Positions 47,266 to 60,329 of a DNA stretch of 64,000 nt are shown piece by piece; the stretch's first letter is position 1; each line of letters begins with the position of its first letter. The notes beneath the pieces are model-generated. The model had not been told where the DNA came from. It made no database searches and was given only the letters and a program-made list of their open reading frames with translations. The translations under genes were made by a program, and so were the position numbers. This DNA comes from Datnioides undecimradiatus. Lineage: Eukaryota; Chordata; Actinopteri; Lobotiformes; Datnioididae. Where the stretch lies: the NCBI GenBank assembly GCA_008933995.1, contig WARS01000043.1:1912001-1976000 (forward strand), in the 5' to 3' direction.

Positions 47266-50200
47266 AATTTATGTGTACTACATGGTGCTCAAAGCAGGAG
47301 CAGATACAACCAGCAGACACAAACTATATACAATGACGAGAAGTGTGGGAAAATCTTGGCCTACGTCTCCGTACAGCATGAAATAGTGCAGACAGTGCAA
47401 GTTGGAAATGTAATTGGCCTAGTTTGCACACAGTCAGTGCATAAAGGACAAAACAGCACCTACACACGAGAGCAGTAAAGCTGAAATGTGTGTATAATTG
47501 CATCATTGTTATTTTTTCCCATAGAAAAAGAAATCAGTTTTTCCTCCGGTGTCAAACACGGCTCACGTCAGCGTAAGGAGAAATATTCAACGTGCTAATG
47601 GCGTTTGCACAAACAGTAAGAGAGATAATGATGAAATTCATGTAGTTCAGCTCAGACACACAATGGTGTCGGTGTCAAAATTTCTTAACGTCTCATGAAT
47701 TAAAGAGCCGTGGCTGCACATTTCGAAAGGAATCAGGAATCATCCAATTCATGCATAATGAATGAGAACCTCTTTTTATGAGTGATGCACACCTGTGTAA
47801 CTTGCCTTTGCTGTTACTTGATCCTTGGTCTGTTCAGTTCAATGTTATTCCTATAGCACAAAGAGGAGGCTAAAACCAAAAATGTTGTCTATCAGAGATC
47901 AGGAGTGCCATACCAGGATAAATAATGGTTATCTTGACAACCGCAGCAGCTGATTTAAGATGAAAATGTCATTGAAGGAGTAGCCATTACTGTTCAACGC
48001 ATCAGGAGCTGATGGAACAGCTTGGTGTCATAACTTCATCAATCTTTAACAGCTCTCAGCTGCTAGGAGATCGATCTTTCATCTCACCGGTGGGTTCTGG
48101 TGTGATCTATTTTCATTTGAGCGCACATGACGTCCTGCTAAATTAGCCGAGCCATAAATTCGTTGAGATCACATGCAACAGGTTTGTGCGGGCTCTCTAC
48201 GCACGGCAGGACCAGCTTACGAGTCTCAAACGCAACCAGATGGCCTTCATAATGCCTTTACCTCTGCCACTGTTGGAGTTTTATTTGAGCAACAAGCAGG
48301 AAAAAGTTATTTTCTTGTGATAAAGCTAGAGACAATGGCATTAATTAACTGAATAATTATGAGAAAACAAGCGTTGCTCCCTCAAGGTAATGAAATAATT
48401 AACTCGAGAAATGAGTTGAAATAAAAACGTTTTTTTTCTGTTTTTCTGTAATTCTGTAATAAACGTCATTACAAAAAAAATTTAGTTTTAGATGGTTTTC
48501 TATGCTATTTGTCATTTTTATTATCATTATTTCATTTGTCCTTAATTGTACTTCAGCATTTAGTTAAATTTGCAATAATGCAATCGCAAACTTTGCTCCA
48601 CGTTTTAAATGTTTGGTAACAGCTTACCGCGGTGCCTTTCACACATATTATACAATATTTTAAACACCACAGAAAAAGGAAAAACCCTGAACAGATAATG
48701 TCATTCTCTGTCTCCCTCTTTGTATCTGGACTGGCTTGTTCCGACCACAAACAGCTTTATTGAAGCGAAACATCACGGCCTCCTCGCTAACAACTGTTTA
48801 CCACTCATGCTGCCTCGTATTGTCAGCTATCCTTTGGGACGTCTTTTATCATCTCAAAAGAGGATCTTATGTAAGCAGCTGAGGTGCATTTTGTGATTTG
48901 TTGGGCTTTTTTCCGTCCTGTTAGAGTCTCCTGCCAGATGGGACTAAGCACCTTTTTCTCGTGCGGTTTGAATTCAAAATGATCCCACACGCTGCTGTCT
49001 CATTTGCCACCGCTAATTCAGTCTAGAGTCCCTGATTCCAAACATGCGCTCCTTTTGTGAGCTCATGCAAACTGCTCCTGACCACTGTGTTTATTGATTA
49101 TCGCCGCAACCCGCGCTGAAAACACAGTGCCTTGCAAGAGGATCAGCACTTCAAAAGGACTGGGGGGCTTTTGATGGCTGTGCATTAGTGATGTGGTTGG
49201 TTACTCTTGACGCCGTACTCGTATCCAGCTAATGGAATGAACAGGCGACTTGATTAATGTGTCTTCTAATTAATAGTCAGACCACAGAAAGGGATCACAG
49301 CTTAAGAACTGGCTTTCACTTTTGGAAATTAAGTTCTTGCAGACAATACAAAGACAAAAGGAAAACAACATAAAGACCAATTTTGATCAGCTGATTTCAT
49401 TTCTAACCATTTGACTTTTATGGTTTTTTATTCTACCTCTGGAACTGTTGCGTTGTGTGTAGTTGCAGTGTTTGTGCTTGGCATTTTTACCTACGTGACA
49501 GGGTGCACAGAGCAGCTATACGGCTAACGTTGGACGAGCTCCACAATTCGCATTTAAAAAGAGAAAGTGTAGTCTACAAATGTCACAAGCAGCCTGTGTC
49601 ATTACATCTACGCACAGCATTCCTCCAAACAAATTTGAACCTGACCTGGGTTCAAAGAGTGTGAAACAGAGGTCATTCTGCTTGTGGAGGTTGAGTCCAG
49701 ACAGGTATATACAACTATAATAAGCCTAAAAGTAATACTGGCTGAAATAGCCAGTCAGATTTTGTTACTTTCCCAGTGTTAACATGCAATATAACACGAA
49801 CCTGCAGAAAGGCAGACATGTTTTAACTCAGTGCAGCGGAGAGTGTTGAGCCGCAGCCAGTAGGTGCATCAGCTGACTCCCCCATCTCTGTGGGCTATAC
49901 CATCTCCAGACATTAAGAGAGAGTGGATGGACATCAAAGGAATACCTTTGAATGTGTTACCCATGGCCGGCAAAGCATAGCATACGGTATCTGCAGCGAT
50001 CATCTCAGCACTGCCTCATTGGAGGTGTACAGCAGATCTGATGCAGGAGAATAAGATACTGTTAAGAATATATATATATTTTTATAATACAGTACACTAC
50101 ACTTAATGAAATACAGTTTATTTCATGGAAAAAATGTTGTCCGGGCTCATGATATCTTAACCTTGATGCCTCAAAATCGTACAAACTGGTCCTTTAATCC

Positions 50201-50408
50201 CGCCATTTATTAGAGATACTCAAAATTACCAAATTTTGAGATGCACAGTTTTCACTGTGACAGGAGGGATATAATAAAACATAATCTGTCAAGTAACTGG
50301 TAACTATAGTTTGGATTGAAAGAACAATACTTGCCTCTGAGATGTACTGATGTTACAATATACCTGCATAATGTGTAAACTACTCAACTAGACTTAAGTG
50401 CAGTACTT
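47266..50408. other. no gene seen, candidate conserved non-coding stretches
   Basis: The intervals 47580-47830, 48040-48450 and 48900-49340 are repeat-free, with dense homeodomain-like core words, and look like vertebrate gene-desert conserved elements. The tail near 50185-50200 (tacaaactggtcctttaa) resembles the end of a dispersed fish repeat. Confidence 0.35.
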
Positions 50409-51000
50409 GATTAAATTAAGATTGAGATTAAGATTAAGATTAAGAAACCTTTATTGTCCCACAATGCATTGCAACAGCAGAGGTAAGAGCAGCATCAAAG
50501 CGTACAGTATAAAGATACTACAATAGACTATACAGAAAGTTGCAGTAGCAATTGCACATATAGTTGAAACAGCTGAACGAAAGTGGAAGTGGGTTGTGAA
50601 GTTATAATAATAATAATAAAATATTGCACATATCAGGAGTGTTCATTGTACAGTCTGACAGCAGCAGGAGGGAAAGACTTTCGAAACCTCTCCTCCTCAC
50701 ATCGAGGGTGCAGCAGTCTGTCGCTGAAGCTGCTCTCCAGAGGTGACAGGGTGTCCTGCAGGGGGTGGGACTCATTGTCCAGGACAGAGCTGGACTTCCT
50801 GATGACTTTGTCCAGCTTCCTCCTCTCCCTTTCCGTGATGCTGCTGCTCCAGCAGACCACACCGTACAGGATGGCTGATGCCACCACAGAGTCATAGAAG
50901 GTCTTCAGGAGTGCCCCTTTCACTTCAAAAGATCAGAGTCTCCTAAGAAGGTAGAGCCTGCTCTGACCCTTCTTGTACAGTGCATCTGTGTTATGAGTCA
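50409..51000 (-). mobile_element. 5'-truncated non-LTR retrotransposon, 3' fragment
   Basis: Read on the minus strand it encodes [20 protein letters not shown], then [20 protein letters not shown], then [17 protein letters not shown]. This is the same LINE C-terminus as at 24737-25333, here open over about 95 codons. The 3' end (tttattgtcccacaatgcat on plus) is followed by a short tandem of attaag-type units at 50409-50440, typical of CR1/L2-like tails. Its 5' breakpoint is close to that of the other copy. Confidence 0.82.
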
Positions 51001-52750
51001 AATGTAATCTTAGTTACACTCCAACAGTGGTTTGCTCATTGTTTTTGGTAGCCCCATATGTGTGCCCCTTAAGTGACATTATTAGTAAATATGAAACTAT
51101 AAATTTTAAAGGAAATCAGTTTTTTGTACCCTGGCATTTTCAAAAAGCCAGTTCCACATGTTTACTGTTATGTAGACGGAGAATTAGGCTTCCAGGGCTT
51201 CTTCCCACTCCGTAGTTTAATGGATGTCACACAGAAAACAGCTTTGCTACAGCCATAACTTCTGAAGTAGCGACAACACGATCGTACATGAAATCCCATT
51301 TCGAGTCAGACCGTAAACCAGAGCACCTTGGTTCACACCTCGATGCTTGATGTCGAGCGCTGGTCCTGCAGGAGCATTCTTGGAAGAGTGGGCACACAAA
51401 CCGAATATAACGCTGTTAAAGTTTGATTTTCTTTAAAAAACATCAAGTACAAAACTTTTTTTTCTAAATTTAAGTCTTTTAATCGTGATAAATGTGAATT
51501 GCCATCAGATTTCTTTAAGCTGGTTTAGGACATAATTCCGACAGCGGATGAAAGGGAATTTCTCCATAATTCATCATCATTACGTGCCTTTTTGCTCCTG
51601 TGAATGTGTCAAATTAACTGTGAAGATGCATGGCACATTGGGGCTTTTTCGTCTCTTTATCCTTCTCGTTGCATAAATCACCTTTTGTTATTTATATAAC
51701 AGTCTTTACTTGAATGTGAAATAGATTTGATCGGACGTATTTAATTGAAAGGTTTCAAAATGCCATGTAGCATAATAAAATGGTTCAGATTAGCAGACAA
51801 AAAAAAAGAACTACACTACTTCTTTCAAGACATGCCTACTCGGGTTATCTCAGGTAAAACTCATTTTAAACAAGAAACTCTTAATGTACATATCTTACAT
51901 GCATGGCACCTTTGTTTTCTTATTCTATCATGCTGGCACATCTTGTTTCTAATAGCCAAAATCATTTAGTTGCATGAAAGTCACGATGTATTCCAGAAAC
52001 TTTTGAGTGTCATCTCAGGGCCACTTAATAACATCAAAAACTCTGGCAGTCCTGGCAACAGGAAACATTCAGTCTCAGCCTTTCATGAACTTTGATAATC
52101 ACAGAGCTTCATTATGTTAATGTAATCTGTCAGTCAGCCCCGGCTGCAATGCTACAGATCACTGCGTGAAAATAAATGCGCAAGTGAAAAGGTTTAGGCT
52201 GTCTCACTGATCACGTCCCCGGTCCCTAACCGCAATCTCCTGAGTTCAATTTCAACATTCCCCTTATCACTGCAGCAATTTTCAGAGATACCTCTAAAAC
52301 ATTCACCTCCTACCCTTGCTCACGCTCCAGTGTAAGGTCTGACTACATTGATGTGTGTATATAAATAATCTGTGCACAAGAACAAATGCAAAACTGCCAT
52401 AGAGAAAAACACATAGGGTGGCCAGCTGTGCTCTTACCTTCAGGCATGTCATTGTTTTTCATCTCCCCAGAGCGTGCGTAGAGTTTTCAATTTGCATCTC
52501 TGCGACCTGCCTTCTGAAAGCTCTTTGAAGGGTTAATTAAGACGTAAAGAGGATTTAACTCAAACATACCTAAAGAAAAAAGAAAACCTCACCTGTGTGG
52601 GCTGCTTATTAACCTTTTTTGGTACATAAGTAGCGGTGCCACTTGACGGGTCAGAATGATTACCCTAAAATTAAAAAGAGAGTAGGGAGATGTAAAACAA
52701 GACAGTGACACAGGCAAATTAATCATTTGGTAATTTACAAATATGATTGA
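51001..52750. other. no gene seen
   Basis: AT-rich, no recognisable domain, no clear repeat. Confidence 0.45.
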
Positions 52751-53200
52751 AAGGAAGAAGCAGCAGGTCCGGACACAATCAGCCCTGCTCTGCGGCGCAG
52801 TTGGCCCCGGTGTTTTCCCTCATATTCAACACATCTCTGACGCAATGTGCAGTCCCACATTAGACCTCAAAGATCATCTGCCCCAGTGACTTCACACCAA
52901 TTGCCCTCACATCTGCTGCCGTTGAAGCATCTGAGTGCATCATTCTGTCATTCCTGAAAACCTCCCCACTTTACTTTGCTAATCAAGCCAATCAGTCTGT
53001 TGAGATTGCAGCCAGCAAAGCACTCCACGATGCCCTGTAACCCCTGGATACACCAAACACCTACACATGCGTGCTGCAGACCGTACCATATGCCACTGGA
53101 TATGGGGAATTATTGACCAAGTCTCACGCTTTCTTATCCTCAACCACAGAAGCACAAGTGAGCAGTGAGCAAGTGGGAAATGAGTACGTCTTCCCAACAG
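52751..53200 (+). pseudogene. decayed LINE reverse transcriptase fragment
   Basis: Across frames it reads KEEAAGPDTISPALL, then DFTPIALTSAAVEASE, then NQSVEIAASKALHDAL, then PLDTPNTYTCVLQT. These parallel the KAAGPDGI.P..L, NDYRPVALTSV.MK..E, NRSVEDAVS.ALH..L and LD.P.TY.R.LF motifs of RTE/CR1-type fish LINEs. A deletion removes the segment before the NDYRP-like motif. No intact frame remains. Confidence 0.6.
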
Positions 53201-53514
53201 CTCAACAACGGCTTCGCTTTCTTAAACAGCTTTAAAACATAACGTTTCGAGCACCGGCTTCTTGTTCTGTTCTTCTCAGTGCATTCTCTATTGCAGCCCG
53301 GTGCAGCAGAGCAGACCATCAAATGCAGAGAAACACTACAATTCACTGAACCTCACGTGAATCTCTGCATATTCAGAAAACTGTAAAACAAACTTTAAAT
53401 CTCCAACAAACATTTGGAAACAAACATTTCAGTGTGTTTCATCGGTACGACTTGTGTGTAGGTACTGTCAGTGATAAAAAAGATTATTTCCTAACCCGGT
53501 ATATGAACGAATAC

Positions 53515-53700
53515 TGTCATGGTCTTGAGTTGTTCGGTTTTTGTTTTATTTTGAAAATACTCACCCCTTCCTAGAGTACTTCCTGTCTTTTCCCAACTGT
53601 GTGATTTTCTGCCTCACCCCTGATTCAGTTCACCTGTGTCTTGTGTTTTGTATGTGTTTGTATGTATTTTTCGGACTGATTCATTCTAGCTTCTCCATGG
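53515..53700 (+). repeat. dispersed repeat, copy 4 of a four-member group
   Basis: tgtcatggtcttgagttg, then gagtacttcctgtcttttc, then gttcacctgtgtcttgtg. Its inverse lies in the copies at 28814-29275 and 38385-38800. Confidence 0.45.
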
Positions 53701-56700
53701 GAACCGCTCGCCTTTTCCGCTTGGACCGTTTCCTACCTCCCCATTCCAGTAAGTCTGTTTATTTTACATTATGTGTGCGTGCATCTGCACAGCCTTCACA
53801 GTCTGCATTTGGGCCCTTGTTTTCCTTTTGGAATACGCACTGTCCTTTCTAACACGACTGGTTAGAATAAAGAACAAAAACAACTTGGTTAGAGATGGGG
53901 TCAAATGTTCTGTTGACCCATCCAATCAGTCCAACGTCCTCCTTCTCTCACCTTTGAGTTTCTATGACAACTTCACACTTTTTTTTTTTGTCCTTCTTGC
54001 CTCAGACAGAGAAGCGTATTAGATCGTACAGCCATTAGGAGGCTTTGTCACTTGGACATAAACATGTTGTTTAAGGGCAACTGCTGCTGAGGACAGTCTT
54101 AGCAGAAAATTGTAAAGCAATCCAATACAACAACCGTGCAATGCTTTCCTGAAACATAATGTTGTTGACACTCTGTCAGAGATGTCAGAGTTCAGGAGAG
54201 CTGGCAGCAGCAAGCAGCATCCAAATTCAGACAGTGCAGCAGGTTGAGTCAGTGGTCAGTGGTCGGGCTGCTGCAAAGTCAGTAAAAGGAAGACGGGCAG
54301 AATCAGGCAGACAGCACTGTGCTGCAGACCAGCAGGCAGACATGGCTGGAGAGCATGGCAACGTAGACCATGTGGCTAAACTACTCAGAACATTGTGGTC
54401 TATTTTTAGAAGGCACGCAAAAACATCGCTTTCCTCACATGATACCGCCCCTCTGTCCACCACTGACTAACAAAACAAAACTCACTGTGGCTCCTCCGAA
54501 TGAAACGCTGCAGCTGAGAAAAAAAAACTGCCGTCAGAAATGACAATTGAGCGTGTGATGCAGAGCAGTGGTGGCGGTTAGCGGACGCTGAAATGTGGCC
54601 AGAATCTGTGGTTCCTGACACGTTTATGCTCGGTGAAATGTGTATCTCAACACCTCAGTATCGCGCCCACACAACCCCGCTCCCATTTTATTTGTGAGCA
54701 TAGTAAATATAACAATTTCAAATCGTTTTCTTTTATTTTTCAGACATGAAACCATGTGCTTGGTTGGTTAAAATCACACAGTCTGTCTCCAACCTTCAAG
54801 CGTGTGTACAACCTCAAGTCCTCAAGTCAATCACAAAGGAGTTTTACCTGTGTTTTCGATATTTTGTCGTTTTCACGCAGGCACAAAGGCTGACGCTAAC
54901 TGACGCTAACTGTTGCATGCTAGCCACGCAGGAGGGAGTAACCATGGCGACTTAAAATGACATCTGAAAGCATCAACATTTCTCAACATCTGTGCACAGG
55001 TTTGTGTTGATTCCTTTGCATTTGCGCCGCTTTTGCATTTTTCTGTAAGAGATCAGAAACCTGGATCACGTGTTTACTGAACTTGGTATCCTGGTTTGTG
55101 CAGAAGAAATCTAGGAACCAGATCCGGGTTTCTCAAAACTGGGATAAGTCTTTTGTTTACACATGAGACAATAAACATTATTTTTTCATCAGACTCAATA
55201 AAATCAGCTATAAATGTGCTAAACAGAATCTACTGAAAGATTAGAGGCAAAGTAGCTGGGACCGTGAAGCCGGACCTTGACTAATTATGACTTACTCAAT
55301 AGGATATTGTTAGTATCGAGGAATATTGTTTGGACTTCTTAACTTTCCCTGAATGAACCAAGATTAACTATGGAAGAAAAATAAGAGAAGAAGAATTTAA
55401 AAAGTAGAATAAGCGCCAGTGAAGAAAAAACACTCACTTTAAAAAAAAAAAAGTACTTTAATCATTTTTTAATGACTTTTTAAGAGAGCAACTGTTATGG
55501 TGGGATTACTCCTCTTACCAGGAACAGATTCCCCCGTGTACACTCCACTGCTGATAAAATCTTTAATACTGCAGTGCCATTGAATACAGCCGCTTGGTCT
55601 TGATCCCAATCAATGCACAGATTCCCACTGAAGGGCTATTGCGACCGATTAACAGATGCACATGATTCACCTGTGGAAGCTCATCGAAAGGCCTACAACA
55701 GAGATGATGGCGGGCGTGTGATCAGTGTGTCATTTTGGTTAAAAGCAAACCACCAATAGATGGGAGCGAGAAGGCATCCAGACAGTCATCAGCTCTTTGG
55801 TTAGCTGAGGTTTTGTTCGTGGTGTTAGTGTATTTGATTTTACTGTGATGATCTTATTCGCTCCATGACGTATTAGAAATGCCTTTTCATATAACACAGA
55901 CTTGAAACATATCGCAGATTTGAGTCAACATATCTCTGGAACGCTGTCCACAACAACTGAACTGTAAAAGCTCCAAACCGACAGCGCGTGTGTTGCAGAG
56001 TTGTTTGGTTGCACTGCATTACATCATACAGGTGCTTCTGTTTGGGTTTTTTTTTTTGTGCAAAGCTTTCTGGTGGTAATGCCCATGCATGAAGCATTTT
56101 GTGTCATAACATTAAAGGACAAGAAAACAAGACAACAAAGCAGGAAAGACGTTAAAAACTTGGCATTTTTGGCGTAAATGGCTCTGTTTTAGGAATGTCC
56201 TTTGAATAAATTTGCCACCCACAGTAAAACTGAAAAAAACAAAAAAAACATTTTAATCAGTATCAGGGAGAATAGTTGTAACAGACATGTGGACCAGCGG
56301 TATGTCGTCAACGTGAAGTTATCGAACCGAAGGAGCTTCTGTCTGAACATCATTTATTCTTTTCTAGGAAATCGCTCACTTTTCTTCACCAAGGTCACAT
56401 GTCTTCTCGCACCGTGTGAGCATCTGTAACAGGCGAATGAGGGAAACGGTGGTATCCAGACAGTGCGTGAGGGTGATGGAACTTTGCAAAAGTGAGTCTT
56501 GCCACATGGGTCGGTATACTTTTCAATCAATATATGAGTGTGTGGACAGTGGCAGGGCAAAATCAATTTAGCAAGGAAAGAAGGGAATCAACAGGGGAAA
56601 ATATAAACATGACCTCTCTGTTTCTGACTCCGTCCAGGGCAAACCGAAAGTGCATCACAGTTAATTGTAATTGTGCTTTCTACTATTTCTGTGACCTCAA

Positions 56701-58548
56701 TGTAATTATTTAACCTAAAGAGGGAACGAGTTATGAGCCAAGACAAGATGTGAATGTACAATAATAAACAATCTGTTCAGGATGGTGCTTTAATTTGCAA
56801 ATAACCTGCAGTTCTGTAAACACAATGCCACTTGTTTATTTACTTGATTATAGATATAGAAGAGAGCGCAAACGCATGTGATGACTTCATCTAGTCGCGA
56901 CTGTTTCCCCCAACGCCCGACTTCCCCGCAGCCTCACAAAAGGTGACCGCAGCAAATGAATTGGCCGCCCATGCAGACCATTGGATGCACAATGTCAGCA
57001 TTTTTCATTCCCCCTGATTTGTGTCTCTCCGTGATTTAAATTGCTACTTTTTTCTTTTTTTTCACTTTCCCTGCTGTGTGGCAGTCAGGAACTCACATCA
57101 GTCAAAAGAAAAATGGCCCCAGTGGCTACAAGACGTTTCAGATCCTCACAAATTATGACAGATTAGTGCTGTCCCAGATAGTAGGTCTATTATATTCAGA
57201 CAACCGTGGCACATTAAATATTGGAACCAATGGTAATAGAATGCCCCCATTATTCTGCAGCTCTATCTCAATATTCATCGAAACATTAGCGTCATCAGTG
57301 GGAGAAACTAGATCTCCAGACAAACGGCATTATCTGCACACGGCAGCGCGCACTCGGTGGGATCTGTCCATGCGATGTGCATCGCAGTCAAATTCGGAAA
57401 TGTTGTCAGGGGATATGTGAGAATTCCTACATGATACCTCTACATCGCCTCAGGTGTTCCAGGTTTTAGTTGTTTTTGATCAGGGCTGGGCTGTTCAGTA
57501 ATTCCACATCATCCTACATTATGCTATAATAGTGTGCATGGTCAGATTTGTATGTAGTGTGCAGGCTCTGGTTCATGACCATGTTTACATACACACGGAA
57601 AGCAAACCTCAGACATGTGTCCATGTACTGCGGCGATCACATTACACATGTAATCCAGGTGTAGGTTTGTATTGCACATGCATGATTGGACACTGCAGGA
57701 ACTTCACTGTGTTAACCATATTTCTTTGAGCTTGTAATGCAATTACATAAAACTGTGTGCTGTCAATCTTCAAGAAACCCGAATTTAAGCATGTAATCTG
57801 TCTGTGCTGGTGTACCATGGGGATTTTAAGTAATACAACATGTTTGATCTATAACAGTCTGAGGTCTGAGTTTCAGATATCTGATTCAGGCAAACTTATT
57901 TCCAACAGATATCCAAAAACACATCAATCTTAAGTTAGCACAAGCATGGACGCTGTAGTTTCTGATGTGTCAGCCCCACAAACTGTCCTTCTGCTCACCG
58001 ACGTACCACACAAGCCAGTGAAAACAGCTCTCAGAGCAAAAACTGACTTTACTACAGTAGCCAATTATTGAACCTTCTTTAAATAAAAGAATATATCTCA
58101 TATGTGGACCTGTTGAAGATTTATAGCTGAGCTCAGAGCTGAGAGCCACACACAGGCTGGGGAAGCGAGAAGGTGCTGACAGACGAACTCCCACATTGTA
58201 GGTTCTGGTATTTTAAGGAACAGTAGTAATAGTAAATAGCAGTAAACGTATCAGTCGCAAAGTTCACATCTTTTTTTTTAAATGCTCAAAATAAGAACTT
58301 CGACTATGCACTTTGCGTCAACTCATGTCAGGTCATGTGCCGGCGTTAGACTCTTGGTTTGACAGTTTCTTATTCAAGAACTGCTGAATGACTGTGCCGC
58401 ACGAGCCTCAGCCCGTGTACTCCAGTTCATTGACGGCCTTCGATTCTTGATGGCACCCCGTTGCGTCTTCCCACGCATTTGACACTTTGAGAGCCTGCAC
58501 GTGTTGCCAGAACTGTTCTGTCGCACCACAACATTTAAGGATGCTGCG
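53701..58548. other. no gene seen
   Basis: A 10-bp direct repeat (tgacgctaac twice) lies at about 54891-54910. The stretch 56880-57420 is repeat-free and may be conserved non-coding DNA. The 114-codon frame there (57076-57420) resembles no family. Confidence 0.4.
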
Positions 58549-58575
58549 GTTTTTGTTTTGTTTTGTTTTGTTTTG
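58549..58575. repeat. (GTTTT)n short tandem repeat
   Basis: About five GTTTT units. Confidence 0.9.
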
Positions 58576-58858
58576 ACCTTGCCGATGTTCTGAATATACC
58601 TGATTTGACGGTTTGCATCCAAATCCTCTGGAAGCAATTGCGAATTTCAAAAGTTTCTAATATTTCTAATATCCCGTGAAACTAAACCTGAGGTTCTTTG
58701 ATTAAGATTTAACATAATGAGATTATTCCTGCAGACAGAGCTGCCTTCCCTCTGAGGCACGAGGCGCAAGTCTATCACAGGCATTCACAAAAATGTAATT
58801 ATTTATCAGTTTTGAAGTGGATGAAAAACCGCGCTTCAAATGAAAGATTCCTCTCGAC

Positions 58859-58860
<2 letters not shown>

Positions 58861-58912
<52 letters not shown>
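58861..58912. repeat. compound (TG)20(AG)6 microsatellite
   Basis: Forty bases of perfect TG followed directly by AG repeats. Confidence 0.97.
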
Positions 58913-58913
<1 letters not shown>

Positions 58914-60329
58914 AGCGTGATTTTTGAGACACGTTTGCTTTGAAGTGATGGGGTTTGTAGAGTTTGCTTCTGCGTCCTATTTCTTATTTCTATGCATAGC
59001 AGTGACAATATCAATGACATGACAAACTACTAAGGTATCCCTAGTTATTAATGTCCAATGACAGCCTGCGCGTTGAAAGCAGTGCAGCTGCATATTCCAC
59101 TTTGAATGAAATTACATCTTTTTAGACTTAAAACATCCAACTGGCTGCAACAGGTTCACACCTGCTGGTGTTGTTTAAAATGATTAAAACAACAACTTAC
59201 AGTTACAAGCTCTTAGAGAAGGATTACGGTAAAGCGGGAACATAAAGTAATGTGGCTTCTTGCTGTGAGTGGACGGTGCTGTTGCTTATGTCAGAATGGA
59301 TGTCTGCCGTGACAGCCTAATAGTGAGGTTGACCCTCAGACTTCATTACTTTCAGCGTGTTCCTCATTGCTGTCCTGTCCGTCACGTGTAAAAGCCTTTT
59401 GCGTCTGATTCTTCTTTTTCTTTTTTTTTTTGTTCAGGGGCACCACATAACCAAAACCGTTCCCATTGATTGTCACATGTGAAGTCAGATGGAAAAGCAG
59501 GTGTCAAAGATTATACCCAAGGAGCAGAAGCGGGGCATGCAGAGAAAAGAGGAGACAGAAGAGAAAGTGGGAGAAGAAGAGAGGTTTCCACATCAAAGAG
59601 CCTCTCTCAGATATTAGTTATACAGCGCTTGACTTGGCATGTTGAAACTGACTCTCCCTGTTGGTAACCCTGTCCCCAGACTTTCTGTCTCTTATTGTCT
59701 CCCTGCAAGACAGACTGTTGATTTGGGTAATTTTAGAAGTCACATATGTTAAACTGGTACAGCTACCCATGGCATGCCTTTGGCCTTATGTCAAATATTG
59801 GTTTTCTATTGATAATAATATTGAGGATGTACGTTTTTGTACTGTATTCGATGCCATCCTATGCCATCGCAACCTCTATTTCTCTTGCTGCTCAGCTTAT
59901 TTCAAGTCCAGATGAATTAACTTCCCTCCGCCGGTCCTCCCGCTCAGCTGTCCTGGACTCTCTCAAACATAGACGTCCCAAACTTAAACCCATCCGTGGT
60001 TGTTCAGTTCAGCCCGCTCTCTCAGGCAGACCTGTTGGAAAGCTGAGCAGAGATTGGGGGGAAAAAAGATTTCCTTTCAGTTTCATTATAAATATTTGAA
60101 AAACCACCTGGCTAATTTCCAAACTGCAGCCTAAACAGTATCTTTTGGGAATCTCTCTTAGTTCAAAATCTCTTCAGTCAGACTACAAACATTATGACTT
60201 TCGACATCACAACTTTGAGAAAGGGCTGCAGTGTGTTGGCCAAAGTCAAGTTCTACATGCAGGTGATGCACTTAGAACCACTGTGGAGATGCATGTGGAG
60301 ATTGCATGACGTTAAGCATTAAGCAGTTT
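58913..60329. other. no gene recognised
   Basis: A 117-codon frame at 59746-60099 was examined and has no recognisable domain. The part with SLRRSSRSAVLDSLKHRRPK is basic and may belong to an unidentified repeat. Confidence 0.4.

Noticed and set aside
57076-57420. 114-codon plus-strand frame
   Set aside because: No recognisable domain or splice sites; more likely non-coding.
59746-60099. 117-codon frame with a basic SLRRSSRSAVLDSLKHRRPK segment
   Set aside because: No domain recognised and the first half is hydrophobic low complexity. It may be a repeat, but I cannot support a gene call.
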